From Alteromonas gracilis (GTDB taxonomy: Bacteria; Pseudomonadota; Gammaproteobacteria; Enterobacterales; Alteromonadaceae), in contig NZ_PVNO01000001.1 of assembly GCF_002993325.1 (NCBI RefSeq), positions 110,685 through 174,684 on the forward strand: a stretch of 64,000 nt of DNA, given 5' to 3'. Position 1 is the first letter of the stretch, and every line of letters begins with the position of its first letter. The notes under the pieces were generated by a model that searched no databases, was not told where the DNA came from, and saw only the letters and a program-made list of their open reading frames with translations. Of this stretch, positions 1-8,937 are shown in pieces. The translations under genes and the position numbers were made by a program.

Positions 1-164
1 GAAATTACCTATGTTTAAGTAGCTACATTGCTTGGTGCGATTATTGCAATCCAGCGTTTAAAATGATTAATAAAAATGTCAGTCTTTTAGGCTGCGTAGC
101 GGTTAACATCGGCTTTTGCGTATTTAGGCGATGATAATTTGACGTTTTTTAGCGGACATATCTA
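1..164. other. Intergenic left edge, upstream of the FlgO-family operon
   Basis: No coding region is supported here. The stretch is AT-rich and presumably carries the promoter of the lipoprotein operon that follows. I found no convincing sigma-54 or sigma-28 flagellar promoter. The end of an upstream gene could lie at the extreme left, but it cannot be judged from so few bases. Confidence 0.4.
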
Positions 165-830
165 ATGAATCGTATGATAAATAATGCCTCTCACGCTTTT
201 TTGACAGGAAGTATTAGCGGATTAGTAAAAGTGCTGTCTTGTGCCGCGCTTTACGCGGGCTTGCTTGCGGGTTGCTCTACGCTTGAAGAGCCAAAAAGCC
301 AGTTTTCACAAACCAATACCGACGACATATCAGCGCTTGGCAATGTGGAATATCATACTTACATGTTAGCCAACGAACTTTTTGCTGATGTGGGGCCAGC
401 GCGTCAGTCTCGCTATGCAGTAGTCGGCTTCGTGCCTGTCGATAGCATGAAATACAGTGCCGACCATCAACATCCGTTAATGTTGTTGGGCCATCAGCTT
501 GAGCAGGGAATGATTACTGAAGCTACGAAAAGAGGCTTTTCTACTCAAGAATTTAAGCTTTCGAACGATATAATTGTTAGTGACGAAAGCGACAGAGTGT
601 TAACACGCGATATCGACCAGTTGTCAAATATTGAGCGTGTCGATTTTTACATCACCGGCACCATGGTGTATCAAGAATCTGGTGCGGTGGTTAATGCTCG
701 AATTATTAACGCTAGAAATAAAAACATTGTCGCTGCGGCAACACGTTTTTTCCCGGCCGAGTTGTTTTGGCGGGAAGAACAGGTAACAACCCGAAACGGC
801 AAGTTATACAGAACCGAAGGTACGAGGTAA
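165..830 (+). CDS. FlgO-family outer-membrane lipoprotein (first of three)
   Basis: This 221-residue protein has a hydrophobic signal segment ending in a lipobox (LLAGC, Cys about residue 37), so it should be lipid-anchored. The rest matches the FlgO domain: LGHQL, a VLTRD element, then ITGTMVYQESGAVVNARII, the pattern also found in the next two genes. FlgO in Vibrio is an outer-membrane lipoprotein needed for stable flagella and motility, but the domain also occurs outside flagellar loci and no flagellar gene is visible here. Only 4 bp separate it from the next gene, so co-transcription is likely. The start is uncertain, because there is another ATG three codons in and the ribosome site is weak. 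Confidence 0.8.
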   Translation: MNRMINNASHAFLTGSISGLVKVLSCAALYAGLLAGCSTLEEPKSQFSQTNTDDISALGNVEYHTYMLANELFADVGPARQSRYAVVGFVPVDSMKYSADHQHPLMLLGHQLEQGMITEATKRGFSTQEFKLSNDIIVSDESDRVLTRDIDQLSNIERVDFYITGTMVYQESGAVVNARIINARNKNIVAAATRFFPAELFWREEQVTTRNGKLYRTEGTR

Positions 831-834
831 CCCC

Positions 835-1599
835 ATGAAAAGACGAAATCAATACGCGGCGCTTTCGCTTTGTGCTTCACTGCTCAGCGTTAGCGGGTGC
901 TCTATGATGATGGGGGAAGAAGAGGTAGCCGAACAAGCGCCTCAGCGCCCGGCTATGAATGTTATTGATATTACTGCCGCCGACCGTGCTCCTGCTAAGC
1001 CAGTTGATAACACCAGTGACGCCCAGTCGCAGGGAATGGATGCTTACGGCGCTATCGGTCAACCCCCGTTGTATTCAAGCGTACAGGGCGCGTACAAGGG
1101 CCGACCTCTAACCAAGCATATTGGCGACTATGTGAAGAACATGACGCAAGATTTAATTGCCAATATGGAATATGTGAGCAACAAAACACCTATCGGTGTG
1201 ACCCACTTTGCTTTACTAGATACCGACTTACAAAAAACGGATTTGCTTGGTCGTCAGATGGCGGAATCGTTCGTTCACGAACTGCATAAATTCCGCGTGC
1301 CTGTTATCGACTTCAAAGCAACCGAGTATATTCGCATTACTGACGACGGCGACTTTGTATTGAGCCGCGATTATTTAGAATTGAGCAGCAGCCTGCCTAT
1401 TGAATACGTGTTAACCGGAACAATGACCAAGCATCAAGGTGGCGTGTTAGTTAACGCACGTATTTTAGGTATGGAGTCAAGGGCTGTAGTGGCTACGGCA
1501 CAAATGTTAGTGCCGTTTTATGTAGTAGATGCACTTATTCCAAGTGACGGAAGCCAGCGAAATGGCATGCGTGATGGCGTTAAACTAAGTCGCGGCTAG
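835..1599 (+). CDS. FlgO-family outer-membrane lipoprotein (second of three)
   Basis: The 254-residue product starts with a lipoprotein signal (VSGC, Cys about residue 22), followed by a roughly 80-residue low-complexity linker. The FlgO domain occupies the C-terminal two thirds: LGRQMAESFVHEL, FVLSRDYLEL, VLTGTMTKHQGGVLVNARI. A GAGGTAA ribosome site precedes the ATG. It is the middle gene of a tight three-gene run of paralogues (4 bp before, 9 bp after). The copies are clearly diverged, which suggests an old duplication and perhaps a hetero-oligomeric outer-membrane assembly. The family call is solid; a flagellar role is only inferred. Confidence 0.82.
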   Translation: MKRRNQYAALSLCASLLSVSGCSMMMGEEEVAEQAPQRPAMNVIDITAADRAPAKPVDNTSDAQSQGMDAYGAIGQPPLYSSVQGAYKGRPLTKHIGDYVKNMTQDLIANMEYVSNKTPIGVTHFALLDTDLQKTDLLGRQMAESFVHELHKFRVPVIDFKATEYIRITDDGDFVLSRDYLELSSSLPIEYVLTGTMTKHQGGVLVNARILGMESRAVVATAQMLVPFYVVDALIPSDGSQRNGMRDGVKLSRG

Positions 1600-1608
1600 G
1601 AGCTCACT

Positions 1609-2334
1609 ATGGTGTTTGTGAAGAAGTTAATCCCGAGTGCCTGGCTTGCAGTTGGCGTTATGCTAAGTGGGTCTATAGCTGGGTGCACTAGCACAGAGTC
1701 TATAGGCTCGTTTTGGCTAGGTGAAGACGGTGAAATTACACATGACGCCGAACCTGTTCCCGTGCCTAACCGTTCAGGATTAGTTTACACTCCCGACTCG
1801 CGAGACAGGCAATACCAGCAGCACGTGGAGGTAGAGCCGGGCTATAAAGACCCGTTACACCACGGCTATGCACCAGCGCAAACTCATAAGCGTTTAAATG
1901 ATTACGCCTCGCAGCTAGCGATGGAGTTAATGGACAATGCTACCCGTCTTACGCAGCAAGACATGGTGGGTGTGGCGAGCTTTGTTAGGCTTAATCAGTC
2001 GTTGAGTGATAGTACTGTGCTTGGCAATCAGCTTTCAGAGTACCTTATTGCCGAGCTGCAAGATTTTGGGTTAGCGGTGGTTGACTTTAAACTTGCAGGC
2101 GGCATCACTGTAACGCCCGTTGGCGATTTTGTACTCACTCGCGATGGTACGGCGCTCGCTAAGCAGGTTGAAATGGATCATGTTGTAACCGGCACCATCA
2201 TTGAAGATGACAGAGGTGTTCGCGTAAACGCGCGCATTGTGTCGCTGGAAAATAAACAAGTGGTGGCAAGCGCTAACGTATACATACCCGCGTTTATCGT
2301 GATGGATTTGAATAAAGTGGCTAGCGTAAACTAG
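1609..2334 (+). CDS. FlgO-family outer-membrane lipoprotein (third of three)
   Basis: A 241-residue protein with a lipobox (SIAGC, Cys about residue 26), a proline-rich linker with several charged residues, and a FlgO domain with the same landmarks as the two upstream genes (LGNQLSEYLIAEL, FVLTRDGTAL, VVTGTIIEDDRGVRVNARI). A strong AGGAG lies just before the ATG. It ends the operon; the next gene, mnmC, converges from the other strand. The 126-bp gap to mnmC contains no clear terminator. Confidence 0.82.
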   Translation: MVFVKKLIPSAWLAVGVMLSGSIAGCTSTESIGSFWLGEDGEITHDAEPVPVPNRSGLVYTPDSRDRQYQQHVEVEPGYKDPLHHGYAPAQTHKRLNDYASQLAMELMDNATRLTQQDMVGVASFVRLNQSLSDSTVLGNQLSEYLIAELQDFGLAVVDFKLAGGITVTPVGDFVLTRDGTALAKQVEMDHVVTGTIIEDDRGVRVNARIVSLENKQVVASANVYIPAFIVMDLNKVASVN

Positions 2335-2460
2335 CCATTTATTGCCATCTTGCTCTGTTATCGAAATCGAACTCTTTTCATGTTTGCTTAAAAATCTCTA
2401 AACATCCGGTCTTTTTTTGTCTGGGCAACAATAGCATTTACAGGAAGACTTCTCCGCTTA

Positions 2461-4521
2461 TTAACTCTGACGTCTAATCGCTTCTCGCGTCATAAAGCGG
2501 CTTGTGTTCACTGCATTAAGCAGATCGTTGCTTAAAGGAAGTGGTTCTTTGCACAAACTGCTCACCAAAACTTCTGCCATTAAAGGCGCTGTGGTTAACC
2601 CTCGTGAGCCCAAGCAAGTAAGGGTGGAAACTACACTATTTGGCAATACTGGCGCGCTGGTTAACGGCTTGCCTACGCCTAACATAGTGTAGTCTTCTTT
2701 CAACGAATCAAAATCATGTAATGCACCTACAACAGGCTGGTGGTCTGGCGAACCCAAACGCGTTGCTGCTCTGGCTTTACCGTCGTGTTGTAATGCCTGA
2801 ACTATGCTGGTGTTTGCCAGTGCCTGTTCGTGTGTAGCAAGGTTCGTTTCAGTTTCATCGCTTCGCACATCGGTGCTTAAGTCGTTTTTAACGTAAGTTG
2901 AACCCAAGGCGTGTCGACCGTCGAGCGCAGGCGTCATATAGCCCTTGTGGCACAACACGGTGTTGAGCTGTTCAATCGGCATTTGGGTGGGGATAGCTTC
3001 AACCTGACCGCGAACAGGGCGAAGAGAAAGGCTGTCAAAATCGCCAGCGTTTACCGCACCTGCGCCAAGGGCAAGGATAAGGTGATCGGCAGTAATAACT
3101 TCTTCACTCTCAGCGCTACCTAAGTTAAAACGAATCTGCACCCGCTGCTTTGTTGTCTCAATTGCCTCATGAGATACATAGGTATGATTGGGTTTCAGCT
3201 CGAGTTTGCCACATTGAAGAGCCTCTTCAATCATGGCAGTAACTAGCTGAGGTGGAGAAAGCCATCCGCCGAGGCCAATGTATAAGCCTGAGTAGGGCAG
3301 GGGCAGGTTAGCGATATCGCTCACTTCTTTGCTGTCGACGGGCTTAATCAAAGCTTCAGGCCATACGTCGGCCGCGGCTAGTTTACTTTGACGCTCTGCT
3401 ACTTTGTCGTTAAAGCTTAATTGAATAACGCCACAAAAATCATGGGCAACGTCGGTAAGATTATTGGCTTTCGTATACTTAATAGTATGGTCGTAAGCTT
3501 GCCTAGCATACAAAAAGCTGTGCGCCTGAATACGGCTGGCAATGCTTGCTTCGCTGTGAAGCTGCGGGTAAAAACCGCCTTGAGGGTTGCCAGAAGCGCC
3601 GCTTGCAAGGGTGTCACCGTCAAAATATAACGTGGTGCTAATGCCCCGTTTTACTAAAGCAAGACATGCTGAGGCTGCAGCAAGGCCAGAGCCCACCACT
3701 GCGACTTTACTTGTTTTATCTATATTGCTGTTAGCGTACCTGTAATAGGGGCCAGTTGGCAGGCGAAGTTTATGCTGCACGTTCTCGTTGTCTTGGCTGA
3801 AAACGCCGGTCAGCATGTCGCGCTTACGGCCAAAGCCATTGCGTTTTTTTATGGTAAAGCCCACACCGGCAAGCCCACGCTTTACGATGCCCGCAGCGGT
3901 AAACGTGCCAAAGGTTGTGCCAGTTTTTGACAAACGAGCCATTTGGCTAAATAGAGCATCGGTCCACATATCAGGGTTTTTGCTAGGCGCGAAACCATCT
4001 AAAAACCAAGCATCGATTAGGCCTTCTACAGGTGAGTGCCACTGAGGTAGAAGCTCGTGAACATCACCAATCCATAAGTCGAGGGTGGTTGAGTGACTAT
4101 CGAAATGCAAGCGATGGCACCCTTCAAGGCCCATAGGGTAAAGTGTTGATAGGGCATCCGCTTCGGCTTTAAGGGCAGGGAAGGCCTCTAGTGCACGCTG
4201 CATATCCTTTTTAGGCAGTGGAAACTTTTCCGTGGTAATAAAATAAAGGTGCCTAAGTGGATGATCTGGATTCGCTGCCTTAAATTTGTTAAAAGCATGC
4301 ATGGCAACCAAGAAATTCAGCCCAGTCCCGAAACCTGTTTCGGCAATGACAAAAGTTGGGTTGCGCCACTGTTGCCAGCGTTCAATAAGGTCGTTACCCG
4401 CAACAAAAACGTGTTGGGTTTCATTAATGCCGCTGTCGTTAGAAAAATAAACGTCGTCAAAATGGTCGGCGACAGGCGTACCGCTCTCATTAAAATGAAC
4501 CTGTGCATGCTTAGATTTCAC
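2461..4521 (-). CDS. mnmC: MnmC bifunctional tRNA wobble-uridine modification enzyme
   Basis: MnmC completes the mnm5s2U34 wobble modification in tRNAs read by MnmE/MnmG. The C-terminal FAD domain removes the carboxymethyl group of cmnm5s2U and the N-terminal SAM domain methylates the resulting nm5s2U. The 686 residues match the usual fused size. The N-terminal methyltransferase domain (about 1-240) has the ETGFGTGLNF SAM motif and WFLDGFAPSKNPDMW. The C-terminal oxidoreductase domain (about 265-670) starts with the dinucleotide motif VAVVGSGLAAASACLAL and includes ASGNPQGGFYPQLH. The kelch gene upstream ends 3 bp before this start, so the two appear co-transcribed. Confidence 0.95.
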   Translation of the reverse strand: MKSKHAQVHFNESGTPVADHFDDVYFSNDSGINETQHVFVAGNDLIERWQQWRNPTFVIAETGFGTGLNFLVAMHAFNKFKAANPDHPLRHLYFITTEKFPLPKKDMQRALEAFPALKAEADALSTLYPMGLEGCHRLHFDSHSTTLDLWIGDVHELLPQWHSPVEGLIDAWFLDGFAPSKNPDMWTDALFSQMARLSKTGTTFGTFTAAGIVKRGLAGVGFTIKKRNGFGRKRDMLTGVFSQDNENVQHKLRLPTGPYYRYANSNIDKTSKVAVVGSGLAAASACLALVKRGISTTLYFDGDTLASGASGNPQGGFYPQLHSEASIASRIQAHSFLYARQAYDHTIKYTKANNLTDVAHDFCGVIQLSFNDKVAERQSKLAAADVWPEALIKPVDSKEVSDIANLPLPYSGLYIGLGGWLSPPQLVTAMIEEALQCGKLELKPNHTYVSHEAIETTKQRVQIRFNLGSAESEEVITADHLILALGAGAVNAGDFDSLSLRPVRGQVEAIPTQMPIEQLNTVLCHKGYMTPALDGRHALGSTYVKNDLSTDVRSDETETNLATHEQALANTSIVQALQHDGKARAATRLGSPDHQPVVGALHDFDSLKEDYTMLGVGKPLTSAPVLPNSVVSTLTCLGSRGLTTAPLMAEVLVSSLCKEPLPLSNDLLNAVNTSRFMTREAIRRQS

Positions 4522-4524
4522 TGT

Positions 4525-5814
4525 TTATTTTGCTCCGTATATGTCGTTTTGGTGTTGGCACTTTGAATTGGAGGCACTTTTCACTACTTCAACAGCTTGC
4601 CCATCTGATGCTTGTATTGAAACGTCAGAGCTAGCTTGGCTTTTTGATAAACAACACACTTCTTCGAGTGTGGAAAAGTGCGAGATTACTTTACTGGTCA
4701 CGTGCTGTGCGCCAATCATACCGCCAATGGTGATCCAAGTACCGTTAATGTCAATTAACCCGCGGTGATCCATCGTAGGTGCTTCAGCTTCTGTTTTTGG
4801 TATAGCCCAGGTTTCTTTCGCAATATCAAAGGTCCATATGGCGCCATCTGCAGTTGAAGGTTTACCGTTATAGCCAATGCCATTGTAGTTGTACGGATTA
4901 GTCGAACCGCCTACAAAATAGATTTTATTGGTGGCCTCATCGCCCGCAGCGGCCATGCGATAGCGCGCAGAACCTGTTGGATGCTGAAGCGTACGCCAAT
5001 CAATCTTGAAAGGGTTTTCCTCGTCAATTTTACCTTTAAAGCAGGCGGTTTCCGCAGCAAAACTACGCCGTTTATTACTGTGGGGTGTTACTGAGACGCC
5101 GTCACAAATTACCATAGTGTTGTTGACGATGCCGCCAGCGTGCCCAAATACTGGATTACCCAAGAATGGGCTCGCCTGTTGCCATTGGCCGGTTTGCGTA
5201 TCATAAACCTGCACAAGATTTACGTTGCCATCGTTATGCCAGCCTGAAACTAAGTACACGTAACGGTCTTGGTAGACTAAAGCAGTTGCATCATCAACTG
5301 GCACGGGCATCGGCGCCAGTCGCTCATACTTCGTCGTTGTTGGTGAGTATTTATAAACGTCTGGCGTACTAATCTCGTTGTGATCTTCATCAACGGTGTA
5401 ACCGCCAAAGATATACACGCTGTCCTTAACGCCCACAGCTACTGATGCCAAACGACCTTTTAGCGTTAGGCTTGATGGAACAGGGGGGAGAGCTTGCCAT
5501 TGCGGCGCATTATTACGCTTACTAGAATCGTCTTCGTTAATAACAAGTTGCCAAGCTCGGTTATGCACATCTTTAAAAGTTTTGCCTACACCCAATCCCA
5601 TAAAACTGAAGATATATTGTGTGTCTTCTATGAAAACAGACGCTACGGCATTATTTGAAACTGGTTCTGGTAGGGCTGGAAGGCTGATGGGCGCAGCTGC
5701 TGCTGAGACAGTTGCTGTAGCAGCAATGATGAAGGCAGAGAGCACGAAAGAAAATTGGGGTACCGCACCTAGGAAAATGCGTAGAGCAATAGTTTTTGGC
5801 TTTTTAAATAACAC
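4525..5814 (-). CDS. Exported kelch-repeat beta-propeller protein
   Basis: The 429-residue product begins with a long hydrophobic N-terminal segment ending near an Ala-rich cleavage region (about residue 40), so it should be exported. Kelch-type blades follow, with repeated motifs such as VYIFGGYTVD, YVYLVSGWHNDG, IYFVGGSTNPYN and WITIGGMIG. Some bacterial kelch propellers are sialic-acid mutarotases (NanM type), but no sialic-acid genes are present and the substrate is unknown. It lies directly upstream of mnmC on the same strand with a 3-bp gap; the functional link, if any, is not obvious. Confidence 0.75.
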   Translation of the reverse strand: MLFKKPKTIALRIFLGAVPQFSFVLSAFIIAATATVSAAAAPISLPALPEPVSNNAVASVFIEDTQYIFSFMGLGVGKTFKDVHNRAWQLVINEDDSSKRNNAPQWQALPPVPSSLTLKGRLASVAVGVKDSVYIFGGYTVDEDHNEISTPDVYKYSPTTTKYERLAPMPVPVDDATALVYQDRYVYLVSGWHNDGNVNLVQVYDTQTGQWQQASPFLGNPVFGHAGGIVNNTMVICDGVSVTPHSNKRRSFAAETACFKGKIDEENPFKIDWRTLQHPTGSARYRMAAAGDEATNKIYFVGGSTNPYNYNGIGYNGKPSTADGAIWTFDIAKETWAIPKTEAEAPTMDHRGLIDINGTWITIGGMIGAQHVTSKVISHFSTLEEVCCLSKSQASSDVSIQASDGQAVEVVKSASNSKCQHQNDIYGAK

Positions 5815-6170
5815 AGTAATCTTCAGTTTCTATTTAAATTTCGAACGTTTGGCCGCGTATTCTACCTGTCACCTTTTTGTTTTTCCGCAAAAGTTTACGC
5901 TCAAGTTATTTTGAAGGTTTTGTGACTGTATAAATTAACGCTGGTCATCACCCAGTGCATTCGTGCTACATTGGTATTGTTCAAAGAACGATGTCGGCGT
6001 TAGCGAGTTAAGAATAAAGGGCGAGCCATCTTTTTAAAAATAAAAGCCTGCAACCGAAAAAGGTAATCAGTGGCCAATGCGATGTCATTTAAGTCGCTGC
6101 AATTGGCAGAGCAGACCACTTTACCATTCAAAATCGTTACCATAAGCCGCAACAACGCAAAGGGTAAACT
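5815..6170. other. Divergent intergenic region, kelch-mnmC operon and fabB
   Basis: About 356 bp between divergent genes, expected to hold promoters for both. A ribosome site (AAAGGGTAAAC) precedes the fabB ATG. I could not identify a convincing FabR or FadR operator by eye, and no small gene is supported. Confidence 0.5.
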
Positions 6171-7385
6171 ATGAGAAGAGCAGTTATCACCGGTCTTGGT
6201 ATCGTATCAAGCATCGGCGTAAATAAAGAAGACGTACTTGCTTCACTAAAAGCGGGTAAGTCTGGAATTACATTTTCAGAACAGTTCGCCGAAATGGGCC
6301 TTCGCAGCCAAGTTTGGGGCGACATCGATATCGACTTAAAAGAGCACATCGACCGTAAAGCAATGCGTTTTATGGGCGATGCGGCAGGCTACGCATACGT
6401 GGCAATGCAGCAAGCTATTGCAGACTCTGGACTAGAAGAAAGCGACATTTCAAACGAGCGCACAGGTATTATCGCGGGCTCAGGTGGCGCGTCTTCTGAA
6501 AACCAAGTGCTTTCTGCTGATATTCTTCGCGAAAAAGGCGTTAAACGTGTTGGTCCATATATGGTTCCTCGCTGTATGGCGTCTACGGTATCGGCTTGCT
6601 TAGCTACACCGTTTAAAATTCGCGGCGTGAACTATTCCATTGCCTCTGCTTGTGCCACCAGCGCCCACTGTATTGGTAACGCGCTAGAGCTTATTCAACT
6701 TGGTAAGCAAGACGTAGTATTCGCCGGTGGCGGTGAAGAACTGCATTGGTCACTATCAAGCCAGTTCGACGCGATGGGCGCACTAAGCTCTAAATATAAC
6801 GACAACCCTGCTGTGGCATCACGTACTTATGACGCAGCACGCGACGGCTTTGTAAGTTCTGGCGGCGGCGGTATGGTTGTTGTTGAAGAACTAGAACACG
6901 CGCTTGCACGCGGTGCTAAAATCTACGGTGAAGTAGTAGGTTACGGGGCTACATCAGACGGTTTTGACATGGTTGCACCGTCGGGTGAAGGCGCAATTCG
7001 CTGTATGAAGATGGCAATGCAAAACATCGATGCACCAATCGATTATTTGAATACCCACGGCACATCAACGCCAGTAGGCGACGTGAAAGAACTTGCTGCT
7101 ATTCAAGAAGTGTTTGGTCAAGCGGGCGTACCTATTAGTGCAACCAAGTCCCTGACAGGTCACGCTCTTGGCGCTGCAGGTGTAAACGAAGCTATTTACA
7201 GCTTACTGATGATGGAAAATAACTTTATTGCGCCATCAATTAACATCGACACGCTGGACGACGCGGCCCAAGGCTTAGATATTGTTACACAAGCACGTGA
7301 AGCAACGCTAAACACTATTATGTCTAACAGCTTCGGCTTTGGCGGCACTAACGCAACGCTGGTTATGCAGCGATACAACGGTTAA
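6171..7385 (+). CDS. fabB: 3-oxoacyl-[ACP] synthase I (KAS I)
   Basis: FabB condenses acyl-ACP with malonyl-ACP and is needed to elongate unsaturated fatty acids in gammaproteobacteria. The 404-residue length is typical. The Cys-His-His catalytic set is visible: Cys in [14 protein letters not shown] (about residue 163), His in [12 protein letters not shown] (about 298) and His in [12 protein letters not shown] (about 333). The glycine-rich C-terminal element [13 protein letters not shown] is also present. The gene is monocistronic by appearance, with a strong terminator just downstream. Confidence 0.97.
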   Translation: MRRAVITGLGIVSSIGVNKEDVLASLKAGKSGITFSEQFAEMGLRSQVWGDIDIDLKEHIDRKAMRFMGDAAGYAYVAMQQAIADSGLEESDISNERTGIIAGSGGASSENQVLSADILREKGVKRVGPYMVPRCMASTVSACLATPFKIRGVNYSIASACATSAHCIGNALELIQLGKQDVVFAGGGEELHWSLSSQFDAMGALSSKYNDNPAVASRTYDAARDGFVSSGGGGMVVVEELEHALARGAKIYGEVVGYGATSDGFDMVAPSGEGAIRCMKMAMQNIDAPIDYLNTHGTSTPVGDVKELAAIQEVFGQAGVPISATKSLTGHALGAAGVNEAIYSLLMMENNFIAPSINIDTLDDAAQGLDIVTQAREATLNTIMSNSFGFGGTNATLVMQRYNG

Positions 7386-7441
7386 ATAAAACCGCTTGAA
7401 TTAGTAAACTTTTTAGCTTTATTTAAGAAGTTTCAAAAAAC

Positions 7442-7496
7442 AAAAAGGGCGTAAACCTGAACACCATGAGTGTTTGTGTTTACGCCCTTTTTTATT
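7442..7496 (+). terminator. Rho-independent terminator of fabB
   Basis: The arms AAAGGGCGTAAAC and GTTTACGCCCTTT are perfect complements around a 21-base loop and are followed by a run of T. It sits 60 bp after the fabB stop codon. Confidence 0.9.
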
Positions 7497-7515
7497 GTTT
7501 TTTTATTGTTCTCGT

Positions 7516-7719
7516 CTATAGCTTTCTAAAGTAAAGATTGCGAACACGACCGTTAGATATTCTGAAGCCATTCACCTCACCGTGAACATCGCGCTCGAAT
7601 AGAATATCGCCAACGTGTGAGCTAAAAAAATCACCTTTGACTGGCGCAATATAATGGTCGCTTAGGTAGTGATGAGAAATTTTGATTTTGACTCGGTTGC
7701 TATTTCCTATCATTTGCAA
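7516..7719 (-). pseudogene. Possible C-terminal remnant of a serine hydrolase
   Basis: The 67-residue reading frame ends in GFRISNGRVRNLYFRKL, preceded by GDILFERDVHGEVN. That resembles the very end of beta-lactamase-family serine hydrolases, which often close with a 'F..D..G.V.GF...NGRVRNL.F' strand pair. No nucleophile (SxxK) region is present, and an in-frame stop lies 9 bp upstream of the ATG. I therefore read it as a leftover tail rather than a functional gene. It marks the edge of the accessory patch downstream of fabB. It could still be an unrelated short protein. Confidence 0.35.
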
Positions 7720-7855
7720 ACTATACTGACTTTATGACGAAGCAATTTAGTATCAGTTGGTCTAAAAAAGCAGTTTTTCTTTTTTAGAGGTCGATTAGTT
7801 TAATACTTGAGCCCTATTTATTTGTTAGAACCTTCATTCTTCGAAAGGACTTTAA

Positions 7856-8458
7856 ATGGATTTAGTTCTTTTTTTAATTACAGCATTGGCCTTAATAATT
7901 AGCCTTATAAGAGAAATTAGGAAACGAGGCAGCGACAGCATAGGCGTTGTCGTCTGGAAATATTTTAGTTATTACACAACACTTTCTAATCTTCTTGTCC
8001 TAGTTTGGTTCGTGGCTTTGACTTTTGGGCCTGAGCATTCAGTTACTCAGTTTGCTAAAAATCCGAATGTGGCTACTGCAATTACTTTTTATATAGTTAC
8101 AGTTGGTATTGCTAACTACCTTATCTATGGATGGCTTAAACTCTCACTATTTGAACGTATTTCAGCTTTATTAGTCCATGCCGTTACACCCGTAATCACA
8201 CTTTCCTACTGGTTTTTCTTTGTGGAAAAAACGCAGCTTCAATACTCTAACTTAGGCTATTGGCTCATTTTTCCGCTGACTTATGCCGCTTACACAATGT
8301 CTCATGGGAAATGGACAGAATTTTACCCTTACGAATTTACAAATGTTCAAGCGCTAGGCCTTAATAGAGTTTTATTAAATGGATTAGTGTTATCTATTAG
8401 TCTTCTCGTTGGAGGCGCTTTATTTATATTTATAGGGAAGACTCTTGGCGGATTTTAA
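7856..8458 (+). CDS. Pr6Pr-family integral membrane protein
   Basis: A 200-residue protein with about six hydrophobic helices (around 2-20, 37-57, 70-95, 105-122, 135-155 and 170-195). The segment YFSYYTTLSNLLVLVWFVAL and the later YPYEFTNV resemble the Pr6Pr family (FAR-17a/AIG1-like fold). The family is widespread in bacteria without a settled function. A ribosome site (GAAAGGAC) precedes the ATG. The gene stands alone in an accessory patch with different neighbours on each side. Confidence 0.7.
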   Translation: MDLVLFLITALALIISLIREIRKRGSDSIGVVVWKYFSYYTTLSNLLVLVWFVALTFGPEHSVTQFAKNPNVATAITFYIVTVGIANYLIYGWLKLSLFERISALLVHAVTPVITLSYWFFFVEKTQLQYSNLGYWLIFPLTYAAYTMSHGKWTEFYPYEFTNVQALGLNRVLLNGLVLSISLLVGGALFIFIGKTLGGF

Positions 8459-8662
8459 TAATGCGTTTGAGGCACTTGCTATGAGTGCTGGAATTTTATA
8501 CGTCGGCTATGTCACATCGTTTCTAATTTTAGCTCACGCGTTATCGACCATTCGTGAGGGGTGTGAAGGTCTTCTGTTTGTCTTTACCCGTCACTCAAGT
8601 TGCCTATGATAATTTCGGCTTTTGTTTTCTCTCAATTACAAAATGCTGGCATTCAACCAAGT

Positions 8663-8682
8663 CTGGTGTAATATTGCACCAG
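8663..8682. promoter_or_regulatory. Probable ParD operator palindrome
   Basis: The 20-bp sequence CTGGTGTAATATTGCACCAG is an inverted repeat that is perfect except for one symmetric pair. It lies 25 bp before the parD ATG, where an autoregulatory toxin-antitoxin operator is expected. ParD antitoxins are ribbon-helix-helix proteins that repress their own operon; binding at this exact site is inferred. Confidence 0.65.
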
Positions 8683-8706
8683 ATGATGCCTATTGGAGTA
8701 AATGTC

Positions 8707-8937
8707 ATGCCTCGTCAAAGTATTACTCTGACTGAAAAAAATGATGCGTGGCTCAAGAGTCATGTTGAAGATACGCGAGAATATGCAAACAAAAGTGAAC
8801 TCGTGAATGATTTGATTCGCCGGGCGAGACGTGCTGAGGAAATAAATCAAAAGCTCGTCAGTGCAGAGAGAAGTGGATTCATTGAACAATCGCCTGTAGA
8901 TATGCTGAAAGAATTTAAGGCTGAATTAAAAAGATAA
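8707..8937 (+). CDS. parD: ParD-type antitoxin
   Basis: The chosen ATG gives a 76-residue protein that starts MPRQSITLTEKNDAWLKSHV, the usual beginning of a ParD ribbon-helix-helix antitoxin. An open frame extends upstream, but those residues do not fit the family and a GGAG ribosome site lies 9-10 bp before this ATG. The N-terminal RHH domain (about 1-45) binds DNA; the charged C-terminal tail (about 46-76) should wrap the toxin. The stop codon is followed immediately by the toxin ATG (TAAATG). Confidence 0.88.
   Translation: MPRQSITLTEKNDAWLKSHVEDTREYANKSELVNDLIRRARRAEEINQKLVSAERSGFIEQSPVDMLKEFKAELKR

Noticed and set aside
8481..8609. A 42-codon hydrophobic frame (MSAGILYVGYVTSFLILAHA...) between the Pr6Pr gene and parD
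   Set aside because: It has a passable GAGG upstream, but no family resemblance, and it could equally be random AT-rich sequence or a gene remnant. I would not annotate it without expression data.
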